From positions 62,001 to 126,000 of the forward strand of contig NZ_JAINWJ010000008.1 in NCBI RefSeq assembly GCF_021021415.1: DNA of 64,000 nt, read 5' to 3'. Each line of letters opens with the position of its first letter. Position 1 is the first letter of the stretch. Below the pieces are notes generated by a model. It worked only from the letters and a program-made list of their open reading frames with translations. It was not told the origin of the DNA and did no database searches. Origin of the DNA: Martelella mediterranea (GTDB taxonomy: Bacteria > Pseudomonadota > Alphaproteobacteria > Rhizobiales > Rhizobiaceae). Shown here piece by piece: positions 18,826 through 27,058 of the stretch. The position numbers and the translations under genes are program-made.

Positions 18826-20321
18826 CAGTGGACCGCCGCATACATGATCTTTTCCTCGCTTGCCTCCTCGACCGACATTTCCTCCACGATGCGGCCCTGA
18901 CGGGCGACGAGGATGCGATCGGAAATGGCAAGGATTTCCGGAAGGTAGGATGAGATCACGACCACCGCCGCGCCCGCATCGGCAAGCTCCTGGATCAGTT
19001 CGTGGATTTCCGCGATGGCGCCGACATCAACCCCGCGCGTCGGCTCGTCGAAGATGATGAGGTCCGGCGCCTGGATCAGGCTCTTGGCGATCACGACCTT
19101 CTGCTGGGTGCCGCCGGACAGCTCGACGACCCTGGCGTTTTCCCGGATGGTGCGGATCCCGAGCCGCCGGATCCATTCGGCGGCTTCGCGGCGCGCCTCC
19201 GACATCGTTACCACCGAGACCGGGTTGGCGCGTTTGGCAAGCTTGCCGTAGAAAATGTTCTGCGCGATGTCCATCGTATCGAAAAGGCCATCGAGCTTCC
19301 GATCCTCGGTAATATAGGCGATGCGGTTGTTCACGGCGCCGCGCGGCTGGCTGAAGCGGACGGCGCGGCCATTGAGCCGGATGCGCCCCCCATGAAAGAA
19401 ATCACGCTTGAGCACGCCGGCTGCAATCTTCATCATTTCAGTGCGCCCAGCGCCGACAAGGCCGAACATGCCGGTGATCTGACCCGCAAAGACCGACATG
19501 GTGGCGCTGCGGACCGTCTTGCCCATGGAAACGTTCTCGAGCGCCAGAACCTTTCGCCCGGCCGGCCGCGCCACGCGCCGTTCCGCCCCGCCGTAGAGTT
19601 CGTTCTCCAGTTGCCGGCCGACCATGGACTGGACGATGCGTTGGCGGGTGAAGTTGCGGGTTTCATCGGTCACCACAAGCTCGCCGTCGCGCAGGATCGA
19701 GATGCGATCTGCGACCGCCAAAGCCTCCTCCAGCGCGTGGCTGATGAAGATGATCGAGCCGCCATCGGCTTTCAGCCGCTCGATGAGCGCGAAGAAATGC
19801 TGCTTTTCCTCCGGCGTCAGCGTGGCGGTCGGCTCATCGAAGATAAAAATTCGGGCATTGTGCTGCACAGCTCGAGCGATCTCGACCATCTGCTTCTTGG
19901 CGGCGCCGAGCGAGGAGACCAGAGCGGTGGGCTCCACATGAAAACTCAGACGCTGCAACTGCTGCTGCGCCCGGATGTTGACGCCCCGCAGGCGGTTGAA
20001 GAAATTTTCCTCGCCGAGAAATATGTTCTGCGCCACGGTCATGGAGGGTATGAGGTTGGTCTCCTGGAACACCATGGCGACGCCGTGGGAGAGCGCCTCT
20101 GCAGGAGACCCGAAGCTGCGCGGCTTGCCTTCCACCAGCATTTCGCCTTCGCTCAGCGGATAAAGCCCGGCCAGCACCTTCGTCAGCGTCGATTTTCCGG
20201 CGCCATTCTCACCCAGCAACGCGTGAATCTCGCCTTTTCGAAGCGTGAAGTCGACATTTCTGAATGCCGCGACGCTGCGGAATTTCTTGGTGGCGTTTCT
20301 GAATTCGACGATATTGCTCAT
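18825..20321 (-). CDS. Sugar-type (RbsA/MglA) ABC transporter ATPase
   Basis: ATPase of the importer in the HMG-CoA operon, 498 aa, with two ABC modules. Module 1 has an intact Walker A GENGAGKST near residue 38 and Walker B FIFDEPTA, but its signature is degenerate (LGAAKKQMVEIARA). Module 2 has the degenerate Walker A GLVGAGRTE usual for this family and the signature LSGGTQQKVVIAK. Such asymmetry is normal in RbsA-type ATPases. It overlaps its upstream and downstream neighbours by four and one bases. The usual substrates of the class are monosaccharides and autoinducer-2; the pathway here points to mevalonate or its lactone. Confidence 0.9.
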   Translation of the reverse strand: MSNIVEFRNATKKFRSVAAFRNVDFTLRKGEIHALLGENGAGKSTLTKVLAGLYPLSEGEMLVEGKPRSFGSPAEALSHGVAMVFQETNLIPSMTVAQNIFLGEENFFNRLRGVNIRAQQQLQRLSFHVEPTALVSSLGAAKKQMVEIARAVQHNARIFIFDEPTATLTPEEKQHFFALIERLKADGGSIIFISHALEEALAVADRISILRDGELVVTDETRNFTRQRIVQSMVGRQLENELYGGAERRVARPAGRKVLALENVSMGKTVRSATMSVFAGQITGMFGLVGAGRTEMMKIAAGVLKRDFFHGGRIRLNGRAVRFSQPRGAVNNRIAYITEDRKLDGLFDTMDIAQNIFYGKLAKRANPVSVVTMSEARREAAEWIRRLGIRTIRENARVVELSGGTQQKVVIAKSLIQAPDLIIFDEPTRGVDVGAIAEIHELIQELADAGAAVVVISSYLPEILAISDRILVARQGRIVEEMSVEEASEEKIMYAAVH

Positions 20322-21400
20322 GACTTGGCTCCCGCCTTCAGATCGAGGCGGACCAGCGCCCCGCCGCCGCGGGAGGCGGCGTACAGTGCGCCCTCATACT
20401 CGGCGATCGACGCAATGCCGTGGACGGTTCCGTCGGCGCGGGAATGATAGCTCGCCACCGGCCGCATGTCGGCATCCAGCCGGACCACCAGCCCATAGGA
20501 ACGCGACGGCGCCCAGGGTTTCATGACACCCATCTGCCGCACCGAGCCCGACTGAAGCGGCTGTTCCTCATCACTGGCGTCGGCAAAATCCGGGCCGATC
20601 CAGGCTTCCGGCGCAATCGTTGCCATCATCTCCCTGCGATAGTCGTCTTCCCGCAACACGAATTCGGTCAACTGGCGGCGCGGCCCGAACAGCGCCAGCC
20701 AGAAGCCGCCGCCGGAAGCGACCGTGAGCCGCGCCGGATAGGCGGGCAGTTCGTCGAGCAAAGTGCGCGCGTCATCAATCCTGACGATCCTGTGCCGCCA
20801 GCTCTCAGTGACCGCAATCGCACCGTCGTCAAGACGGACGATCCCGTAGGGAAAGCGCAAGCCGGTCGAAAGCACGTCGGTCGCGCCGCTCGAGATCGTA
20901 TGGCGAACAATCTGCCCGCTGTCGCCATGGCTCATCAGATCCCGCTTCCAGTCCGATACCGGATTTTTCAGCGAACCGATGGCAAGCAGAAGCTGGTCGT
21001 CGCTCTCGAACAGACCGGCGGTTACGCAGGAACGGAAATCGTCCGGCAGGTCAAGCACAACGGTTTCTCCGGACGGCCGGAGAAGCATGACGCCGATATT
21101 TTCCACTGCTGCGGCGAGGTCGCCGTTCGCGGCGGCGGCAAGCATCGATACCTGGCCATCGAAAGCGTGGACGAGGGTATGGGAGCCGCCACGCGGGTCG
21201 ACGCGCAGCACCTTGCCGCCGCTCGAACAATAAAGACCCGAAGGCGAGACAGCGAGGTTGTCGATCGCGGGCAGCGTGATTACGCGCTCGGCGGCGTCGA
21301 GCAGGCTGTTTGGCTTGTAGACGCCATCCATCGGCGGAACGCTGAGCGCGTCCTCGTCGTCTCTGGCCAAGAACGCGAAAATACGTGAAAGCAGGCTCAT
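20318..21400 (-). CDS. SMP-30/strictosidine-synthase-like beta-propeller protein
   Basis: Protein of 360 aa with a six-bladed propeller pattern: repeated strands with NLAVSPSGLYCSSGGKVLRV, LRFPYGIVRLDDGAIAVTES and GTVHGIASIAEYEGALYAAS. The family includes metal-dependent gluconolactonases and strictosidine synthase-like enzymes. No signal peptide or membrane helix is evident, so it should be cytoplasmic. It overlaps the permease-propeller fusion upstream and the ATPase downstream by four bases each, so it is an integral part of the operon. Lactone hydrolysis, for example of mevalonolactone, is my inference from the neighbours; a structural or ligand-binding role is possible. Confidence 0.75.
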   Translation of the reverse strand: MSLLSRIFAFLARDDEDALSVPPMDGVYKPNSLLDAAERVITLPAIDNLAVSPSGLYCSSGGKVLRVDPRGGSHTLVHAFDGQVSMLAAAANGDLAAAVENIGVMLLRPSGETVVLDLPDDFRSCVTAGLFESDDQLLLAIGSLKNPVSDWKRDLMSHGDSGQIVRHTISSGATDVLSTGLRFPYGIVRLDDGAIAVTESWRHRIVRIDDARTLLDELPAYPARLTVASGGGFWLALFGPRRQLTEFVLREDDYRREMMATIAPEAWIGPDFADASDEEQPLQSGSVRQMGVMKPWAPSRSYGLVVRLDADMRPVASYHSRADGTVHGIASIAEYEGALYAASRGGGALVRLDLKAGAKS

Positions 21401-23511
21401 CGGCGCCTCCCCCAGTAGTCATCGCGGGACGTCCAGTCCGGATCCGCATCCGGCAGGCGAATCCGGCCGATCCGGTTGTTCGATACACCCCCCATATAGA
21501 GATAACCCTTGTGCTCGCAGGTCGAGGTGATCGAGGGGTGATTATGACCCGTTCGGTCCCAAAGCACGTCCAGGATATCTCCGGCCTCGGACATCCGCGC
21601 CACGCAGCCGCGATTGACATTCGGAAACAGCCATTCGTCAGATGCTATTCTCTTGGCCATGCGGCGGCGGAAGCCGGGCTTGCGCATGGCAAGATCGAAA
21701 GTCCGGGTTCTGAGACCGAGAAGCGCGATCCAGTAGGTCCCGTCGGAGCCGCGATTGATATTGTCGGGGTAGCCTGGAAGATTGCCGACCACAACCTCGC
21801 GCCTTCCCTTCTTTGGCCCGTCGAACCAGTAACGCGAGATGCGGCATGCCCAGGTCTCGGCAAACAGCAGCGACTGGCCGTCGCGGCAGATGGTGATGCC
21901 GTTCGGAAAGATCAGGCCGCGCAACAGTGTCCGCGTTCTGCCGCTTGCGGGATCGTGGCAGAGCAATCGTCCATTGCCGCGGCCCTCCAAGGCATCGACC
22001 ACCCAGTCCGCCATTTCGTAGCGGATTGTCGCCTCGCTGAAAAAGATGCGGCCATCCGGCGCGACATCGAGGTCGTCGGGCAACCTCAGACGGGAATCGT
22101 CTATGACCGAGAGCCAGCCTCTGTTGGTCTCGTCGGTCACACGATCGACCTTCCCGTCCGGGCTCACCTTGTAGACGCCCATGCCCCCGACGCAGGTCAG
22201 AAGGTCACCGTTTTCGGCGAAGGAAAGGCCAAGCGGATGGCCGCCGATCCGGGCGAAGATTTCGCTTTTCTTGTAGTCCGGAGCGAGAAAACGCACGATG
22301 TTGCCGTGGCGCGTGCCAGTATAGAGATTGTCATCGCCGTCGAGCACCACGTCCTCCGGCCCTTCAACATCGCCGAGGCCGATGATCTCGACATCGGCGA
22401 GCCGGTCATTCATGCGGAACGGATCAGCAGCGGATTTCTCCCGCACGGGCAGATCGAGATAGGTTGGCGAGACATAGACCTTGCTCAGGAGCTTGCCGCG
22501 GTGCTTGACCCATTTGGCGTCGAAGAGCACGGCGAGAATAAGCGTTGCCCCGAGCACCAATTGGTTGACGGAGCCGGGCGTTGACATCCGGATGAGACCG
22601 TTCGTCAGGATCAGGACGAGGATCGCGCCGACAATCGCGCTGCCCACCGAGCCACGTCCGCCGCCAAGCGACACCCCGCCAAGCACCACCGCTGTCAGCA
22701 CCTGTATTTCAAGGCCGATGCCGGTGTCGGCCCCGGTGCTGCCGAGCCGGGCGGAAAATAGAAAAGCCGCGATCGCCGTCAACAGGCCGGATGAGACATA
22801 GGCCATGCACACGGTGAGCTTGACGTTGATGCCGGCGTTGTAGGCAGATTTGCGCGCGCCGCCCACGGCTCTCAGCCGCCAGCCGGGCCGAAGCCGCGAC
22901 AGGGCGATGTGAAGGGCTATGGCGATGGCTGCGAAGATCAGGAACGACACCGGAAAGCCGTACAAGGCGCCAAAGGCGAGATAATCCCATGCCGGCGAAT
23001 CCGGCATATTGCCGACGATCGCGCTGGCAAGCCGGGGAAAGATGATGTCGTAGATCGCCCGGTAAATGACCAGAGTCACAAGCGTGGTGATGAAGGCGCG
23101 CAGCCGAAGATAGCCGATCAGCACGCCATTGAGCAGGCCACATACGAAACCCGTGGCGAGCGTCATTGCCAGCGCTGCGGGGAGCGGAAGTCCGAGCACG
23201 TTCATGCCGACAAGGGCCGCAAGAACGCTGAGCGCGAACATTGATCCGACCGAGAGGTCGATGCCGCCGGACATGATGACGATGGTGAGCGCCAGCGCCA
23301 CCAGTCCGAACTCCGCCAGTTGCCGGGACAGATCGGCGAGATAGGCGGCGCTGATGAAACCGGGAATGGCCAGGGCCATGATGGCGACCACCACCAGAAG
23401 GGCGGCAACCGGTATAGCGCTGTCGATCCAGCTCTTGGACAGGACTTCCCCGACCAGACGGCCGGAAAAGAACCTGTAGCGCAAACGGGTCAGCGCTTTG
23501 CTGTTGACCAT
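21397..23511 (-). CDS. Fusion protein: RbsC-type ABC permease with C-terminal SMP-30/strictosidine-synthase propeller
   Basis: A single 704-residue frame encodes two normally separate proteins. Residues about 20-335 are a complete RbsC-like permease (VALTIVIMSGGIDLSVGSMF, VVLGGVSLGGGRGSVGSAI). After a short linker, residues about 360-700 form a propeller domain (DVEGPEDVVLDGDDNLYTG, LRLPDDLDVAPDGRIFFSEA, FPNGITICRDGQSLLFAETW, NLPGYPDNINRG). The propeller resembles the protein of the next gene but is clearly diverged. No stop, frameshift or repeated ribosome site separates the halves. The C-terminus should be cytoplasmic, at the exit of the channel. The start at 23511 lies 11 bases after the binding-protein gene. 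Confidence 0.88.
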   Translation of the reverse strand: MVNSKALTRLRYRFFSGRLVGEVLSKSWIDSAIPVAALLVVVAIMALAIPGFISAAYLADLSRQLAEFGLVALALTIVIMSGGIDLSVGSMFALSVLAALVGMNVLGLPLPAALAMTLATGFVCGLLNGVLIGYLRLRAFITTLVTLVIYRAIYDIIFPRLASAIVGNMPDSPAWDYLAFGALYGFPVSFLIFAAIAIALHIALSRLRPGWRLRAVGGARKSAYNAGINVKLTVCMAYVSSGLLTAIAAFLFSARLGSTGADTGIGLEIQVLTAVVLGGVSLGGGRGSVGSAIVGAILVLILTNGLIRMSTPGSVNQLVLGATLILAVLFDAKWVKHRGKLLSKVYVSPTYLDLPVREKSAADPFRMNDRLADVEIIGLGDVEGPEDVVLDGDDNLYTGTRHGNIVRFLAPDYKKSEIFARIGGHPLGLSFAENGDLLTCVGGMGVYKVSPDGKVDRVTDETNRGWLSVIDDSRLRLPDDLDVAPDGRIFFSEATIRYEMADWVVDALEGRGNGRLLCHDPASGRTRTLLRGLIFPNGITICRDGQSLLFAETWACRISRYWFDGPKKGRREVVVGNLPGYPDNINRGSDGTYWIALLGLRTRTFDLAMRKPGFRRRMAKRIASDEWLFPNVNRGCVARMSEAGDILDVLWDRTGHNHPSITSTCEHKGYLYMGGVSNNRIGRIRLPDADPDWTSRDDYWGRRR

Positions 23512-23522
23512 GCCCGGCAGCC

Positions 23523-24536
23523 TTACTTGAGGTCGTCAAGTGCCCAGCAGTTGCGCTGGTTCACGTTGTCCTTGGTGATCAGCGTCAGCGGGTTGAAGTA
23601 CATCGACTTCGTCTCGCCTGCGGGGCTGTCGGACATCAGCAGGCGCGCGATCTCCTGGTTCAGCAAGTCGCCCTGAAGCGGAACATTGTAGCTGATGTAG
23701 AGGTTGAACAGGCCGTTGGCGACATTCTCGCAGCCAACCTCGTTGCCGCCGCCGGACGTTACGAGGAAGACCTGATCGCTTTTGCCGGCTTCCTTGATCG
23801 CCGAGGCCGTTCCTGTGTCCTGATTGTCCCAGATGCCGATCGCGCCGCATAGATCCGGATGCTGCTGCAGCACGGTGGCCATGATCGAGCGGGCCTTTTC
23901 CGGATTGTATTCCGTCGCCTGTTGCGACACCACCTGGATGTCCGGATGCTGGTTGAGCACCTTGTAGATGCCGTCGAGCTGGAACACGTCGGAAGCCGCG
24001 GTCGGCACGCCGGTATCGATCGCGACCTTGGTCGATACGCCCTTGCCGGCGTCGCATTTCTCGACGATCGCCTCGGCGGCCTTCTGGCCGATCTCGGTCC
24101 AGTCGGCCCCGACATAGGAATCGGTCGTGGTGTTGGACTCCAGATTGATCTGAACGATCTTGATTCCGGCCGCCTGCGCCTGTTTCAGAAGCCGCGCATA
24201 GGACTGGATATCCGGATTGTGGATCACCATCAAATCCGGCTTTTCGCTGATCAGCGACTGGATCGCCTTGGTGCCGGCGTCGGTGCTCCAGGCGGGGTCG
24301 CGGATTTCGAAGCTGTAACCGAGACGATCGGCCTGCTTGCGCATCTGCGCGGCCCAGCCCTCGGTCAGATCGAAGCCCATGGAAAGCGGTACGAACACCA
24401 CCGTCTTGTCCTGCATCGCCGAGTGAAAGGCGGTGCTGCGGGGATTTTCAAGTCCCTTGTCCTGCGCGACCGAACAAGTCAGACCGGCGGCAACCATGGC
24501 GGCGGTCAGGGTCATAGTCCTCAATGCAGTTTTCAT
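23523..24536 (-). CDS. Periplasmic sugar-type (RbsB-like) substrate-binding protein
   Basis: Receptor of the ABC importer in the HMG-CoA operon, 337 aa. A signal peptide ends around residue 25 (GLTCSVAQ); Cys20 could suggest a lipoprotein, but the box is not classical. The mature part has the periplasmic-binding-protein-1 fold pattern: KTVVFVPLSMGFDLTEGWAAQ, ISEKPDLMVIHNPDIQSYA and QHPDLCGAIGIWDNQDTGTA. The ATG at 24536 follows GGGAGGAG at ideal spacing. Family members bind furanoses and pyranoses, and the ligand here is inferred only from the enzymes in the operon. Confidence 0.9.
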   Translation of the reverse strand: MKTALRTMTLTAAMVAAGLTCSVAQDKGLENPRSTAFHSAMQDKTVVFVPLSMGFDLTEGWAAQMRKQADRLGYSFEIRDPAWSTDAGTKAIQSLISEKPDLMVIHNPDIQSYARLLKQAQAAGIKIVQINLESNTTTDSYVGADWTEIGQKAAEAIVEKCDAGKGVSTKVAIDTGVPTAASDVFQLDGIYKVLNQHPDIQVVSQQATEYNPEKARSIMATVLQQHPDLCGAIGIWDNQDTGTASAIKEAGKSDQVFLVTSGGGNEVGCENVANGLFNLYISYNVPLQGDLLNQEIARLLMSDSPAGETKSMYFNPLTLITKDNVNQRNCWALDDLK

Positions 24537-24572
24537 GTTCTCCTCCCAGTTAGAACAATGTGGATGCAATCG

Positions 24573-25586
24573 TCAGAGGTCGCCCTGCTGCGACGTCTGT
24601 TCGTCGCGCGGGTTCACAATGGAATCAGCCACGATCGCCAGCAGCAGCACCACGCCCTTGACGAGGTTCTGGACCGTGTAGTCGATATTCATGATTGTCA
24701 TTCCGTTCAGCAGGATGCCGACGAAAACCGTGCCGAGAATGACGTTGCGAATGCTGCCGTGGCCGCCGTTTAGGCCGATTCCGCCAAGCACGACGACAAG
24801 CAGGATGTCGTAGATCATCGTCGAGTTGAAAAGCCGGGCGTTGATGGCATTGGCCGATGAGGCGAGAATGAGTCCGGCCAGAAAGGCGATGAGCGCGCTG
24901 ATGGCATACTGGGCCATGATCATCGGCCGCATCGGTATGCCCGTCGTGCGCGCCGCGTCGGGATTGTTGCCCATCGCATAGACCATCCACCCGAAGCCCG
25001 TGCGCGAAAGGACAAAGTGGAACAGGGCGCACAACGCCAGAAAGGCAAGGACAGTGACCGGAATGCCGAGGATATTGCCCTGTCCGATCGCTCCGAACCA
25101 ACTGGCGTCCGCCGGCACATTCTGCATCTCAAGCGTGAAGAAGAAGGTGCGGCCGGTGCCATAGATCACCGAGCCGGCGGCGAGCGTGGCAAAGATTGGC
25201 GGCACATCGCCGAATGCGATGATGACGCCGATGACCACACCGCAGAGTATGGCAAAACCCGCGCCGATCAGAAGCGCAAGCACGAGCGAATAGCCGGCGC
25301 CGGCAATCACGAAGGCCCAGCAGACCGAAACCACCATGATCGCGATCATCGAGACGTCGATGCCGCGGGCTATGACCACCAGCGCCATGCCGAGCGCCAG
25401 TATACCGAGGATCGAGACGCTGCGCACCAGCACCAGAAGGTTGCCGGCGGTCAGGAATCCCGGCAGCAGCACCGAAAAGAACACGAAGGCCATGACGGCG
25501 AGCGCGAAGACGATGCCTTCCTGGCTCCTGAGAAGGCTGAGGTAGAAGGGTTGGGCTGCCTCATGGCGCGCGGCGGGGTTTTCCAT
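24573..25586 (-). CDS. RbsC-type ABC transporter permease
   Basis: Second permease of the importer, 337 aa and unfused. It has eight to ten hydrophobic segments and the family landmarks LGMALVVIARGIDVSMIAIM and VVLGGIGLNGGHGSIRNVILG. With the permease half of the fusion protein it should form a heterodimeric channel, whereas many RbsC-type systems use one permease gene. It starts three bases after the HMG-CoA reductase stop. Confidence 0.9.
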   Translation of the reverse strand: MENPAARHEAAQPFYLSLLRSQEGIVFALAVMAFVFFSVLLPGFLTAGNLLVLVRSVSILGILALGMALVVIARGIDVSMIAIMVVSVCWAFVIAGAGYSLVLALLIGAGFAILCGVVIGVIIAFGDVPPIFATLAAGSVIYGTGRTFFFTLEMQNVPADASWFGAIGQGNILGIPVTVLAFLALCALFHFVLSRTGFGWMVYAMGNNPDAARTTGIPMRPMIMAQYAISALIAFLAGLILASSANAINARLFNSTMIYDILLVVVLGGIGLNGGHGSIRNVILGTVFVGILLNGMTIMNIDYTVQNLVKGVVLLLAIVADSIVNPRDEQTSQQGDL

Positions 25587-25589
25587 GCC

Positions 25590-26933
25590 TCAGTCTCCGC
25601 CCATGCGCATGGCTTCCAGCAGCTCTCTGGCCCTGTCTGCCCGAACGTCGTGATCGGCGGCAAGCGCCCCGGCGACCTTTTCGATTTCCGCACCGACTGC
25701 GCCGGCAACGATGGCGATGTTGCGGGCATGAAGCGCCATGTGGCCTTTCTGGATACCCTCAGTGGCAAGCGCGCGAAGGGCCGCCATGTTCTGCGCCAGC
25801 CCCACGGCGACCGTGACTTCAGCCAGTTCCTGCGCGCTTTCGACGCCGAGAATGTTGAGCGCGGCGCGGGCGGCAGGATGGGTCTTGGTGGCGCCGCCGA
25901 CAAGGCCCAGCGCCATCGGCATCTCCAGCGTGCCCGTCAGGTTGCCCTTGGCATCGATTTCCCAGTTGGAAAGCGAGGTATAACGGCCGGATCGGGAGGC
26001 CCAGACATGGGCGCCGGCCTCTATCGCGCGCCAGTCATTGCCGGTGACGAGCACGATCGGGTCGATGCCGTTCATGATGCCCTTGTTGTGGGTTGCCGCG
26101 CGGTAGGGATCGACGACCGCGAAGGCACAAGCCTCAACGATGCCTTGGACCACCCTCTCGCCCGCGTATTCCTCGGTCTTCAGTGCCTCGGGCGTCAGCG
26201 TGACAGATGCTCGGGCGAGACGCAGGTCGGCATAATTGGACAGAATGCGCAGGCGGACCGTGCCCCCGGTAATCTTCTCGATCATCGGCGCAACGGTCTC
26301 CGCCATTGTGTTGACCGTGTTGGCCCCCATCGCGTCGCGGACGTCGACGATCAGGTGAACGGCGATCATCGTGCCGACGGCGGTATGCTCGAAGACATGC
26401 ACCTCGATATCGCGGCAGCCGCCGCCGAGCGCATTGAGAATCCGGTCCTTCGCATTCGCCGCGGCGATGATTGCCTCGCGTTCACGCAAGACCCGCATCC
26501 GGGCGCCGTGCGGATCGCCGAGGCCGAGGACCTGGACCTGGGCACGCATGATCGGCCCCGTGCTGGACGTCTTGAAGCCGCCACAGGACCGGGCGATGCG
26601 GGCCATGAACGAAGCCGCCGCCACGACCGACGGTTCCTCGACCGCCATGGGCACGAGATAGTCCCTGTCGTTGACGGTGAAGTTGGTGGCGATGCCGACG
26701 GGCAGTTCAAACGTACCGATGACGTTTTCGATCATCCCGTTCGCCGTTGCGAGCGGCAGGCCGCCCTTGACGAAGACCTCCGCTTCGCTCTCGTCGAGTG
26801 AGACCGCGTCAGCGACTTTTGCGCGCCGCTCCGCGGGCGAAAGGTTGCGCATGTTTTCCAGGCGCGAATTGATGGCTGGGCGCGATGCGCCCTGTTTCAC
26901 GTCGGCCAAGGCCGCCTCCCACGTGACATTCAT
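25590..26933 (-). CDS. mvaA: Hydroxymethylglutaryl-CoA reductase, class II (degradative)
   Basis: Oxidises mevalonate plus CoA to HMG-CoA in the catabolic direction. The 447-aa protein is a class II enzyme without a membrane anchor. The four catalytic residues are present with the spacing of the Pseudomonas mevalonii enzyme: Glu100 ([11 protein letters not shown]), Lys284 (THNKGIMNG), Asp300 and His398 (GHMALHARN) against Glu83, Lys267, Asp283 and His381. Using the same offset, position 163 is Asp, which would favour NAD(H), but this alignment is approximate. [10 protein letters not shown] is also typical. It heads the seven-gene operon behind AGAGG, opposite the MocR-type regulator. A biosynthetic role is unlikely because no other mevalonate-pathway genes are nearby. 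Confidence 0.93.
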   Translation of the reverse strand: MNVTWEAALADVKQGASRPAINSRLENMRNLSPAERRAKVADAVSLDESEAEVFVKGGLPLATANGMIENVIGTFELPVGIATNFTVNDRDYLVPMAVEEPSVVAAASFMARIARSCGGFKTSSTGPIMRAQVQVLGLGDPHGARMRVLREREAIIAAANAKDRILNALGGGCRDIEVHVFEHTAVGTMIAVHLIVDVRDAMGANTVNTMAETVAPMIEKITGGTVRLRILSNYADLRLARASVTLTPEALKTEEYAGERVVQGIVEACAFAVVDPYRAATHNKGIMNGIDPIVLVTGNDWRAIEAGAHVWASRSGRYTSLSNWEIDAKGNLTGTLEMPMALGLVGGATKTHPAARAALNILGVESAQELAEVTVAVGLAQNMAALRALATEGIQKGHMALHARNIAIVAGAVGAEIEKVAGALAADHDVRADRARELLEAMRMGGD

Positions 26934-26982
26934 GATCCTCTTGAAATGTTTATTGCGAGTTTGTTACCATGATGAAAAGGTA

Positions 26983-27008
26983 CAGTTTGAGATAATTGTC
27001 TGAAACTG
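26983..27008. promoter_or_regulatory. 26-bp near-perfect palindrome between mvaA and its regulator
   Basis: The outer arms CAGTTT and AAACTG and the inner arms AGA and TCT flank a central AATT; only three symmetric position pairs mismatch. It lies 50 bases upstream of each start codon in the divergent gap, with no other symmetrical element of this quality there. It is the best candidate operator for the MocR-type regulator. Binding is inferred. Confidence 0.55.
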
Positions 27009-27058
27009 TCCCTGTCCGATAAAACCGTGCCCCATGGCGCGCGCGAAAGTGAGGAAGC

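Noticed and set aside
18825-20321. Loss of function in the RbsA-type ATPase because of degenerate signature and Walker A motifs
   Set aside because: One degenerate site per module is normal in this family; the complementary Walker A and LSGGTQQK motifs are intact.
25017-26801. A plus-strand frame of 594 codons antisense to the permease and mvaA
   Set aside because: It crosses two real genes on the other strand and shows no conserved motif.
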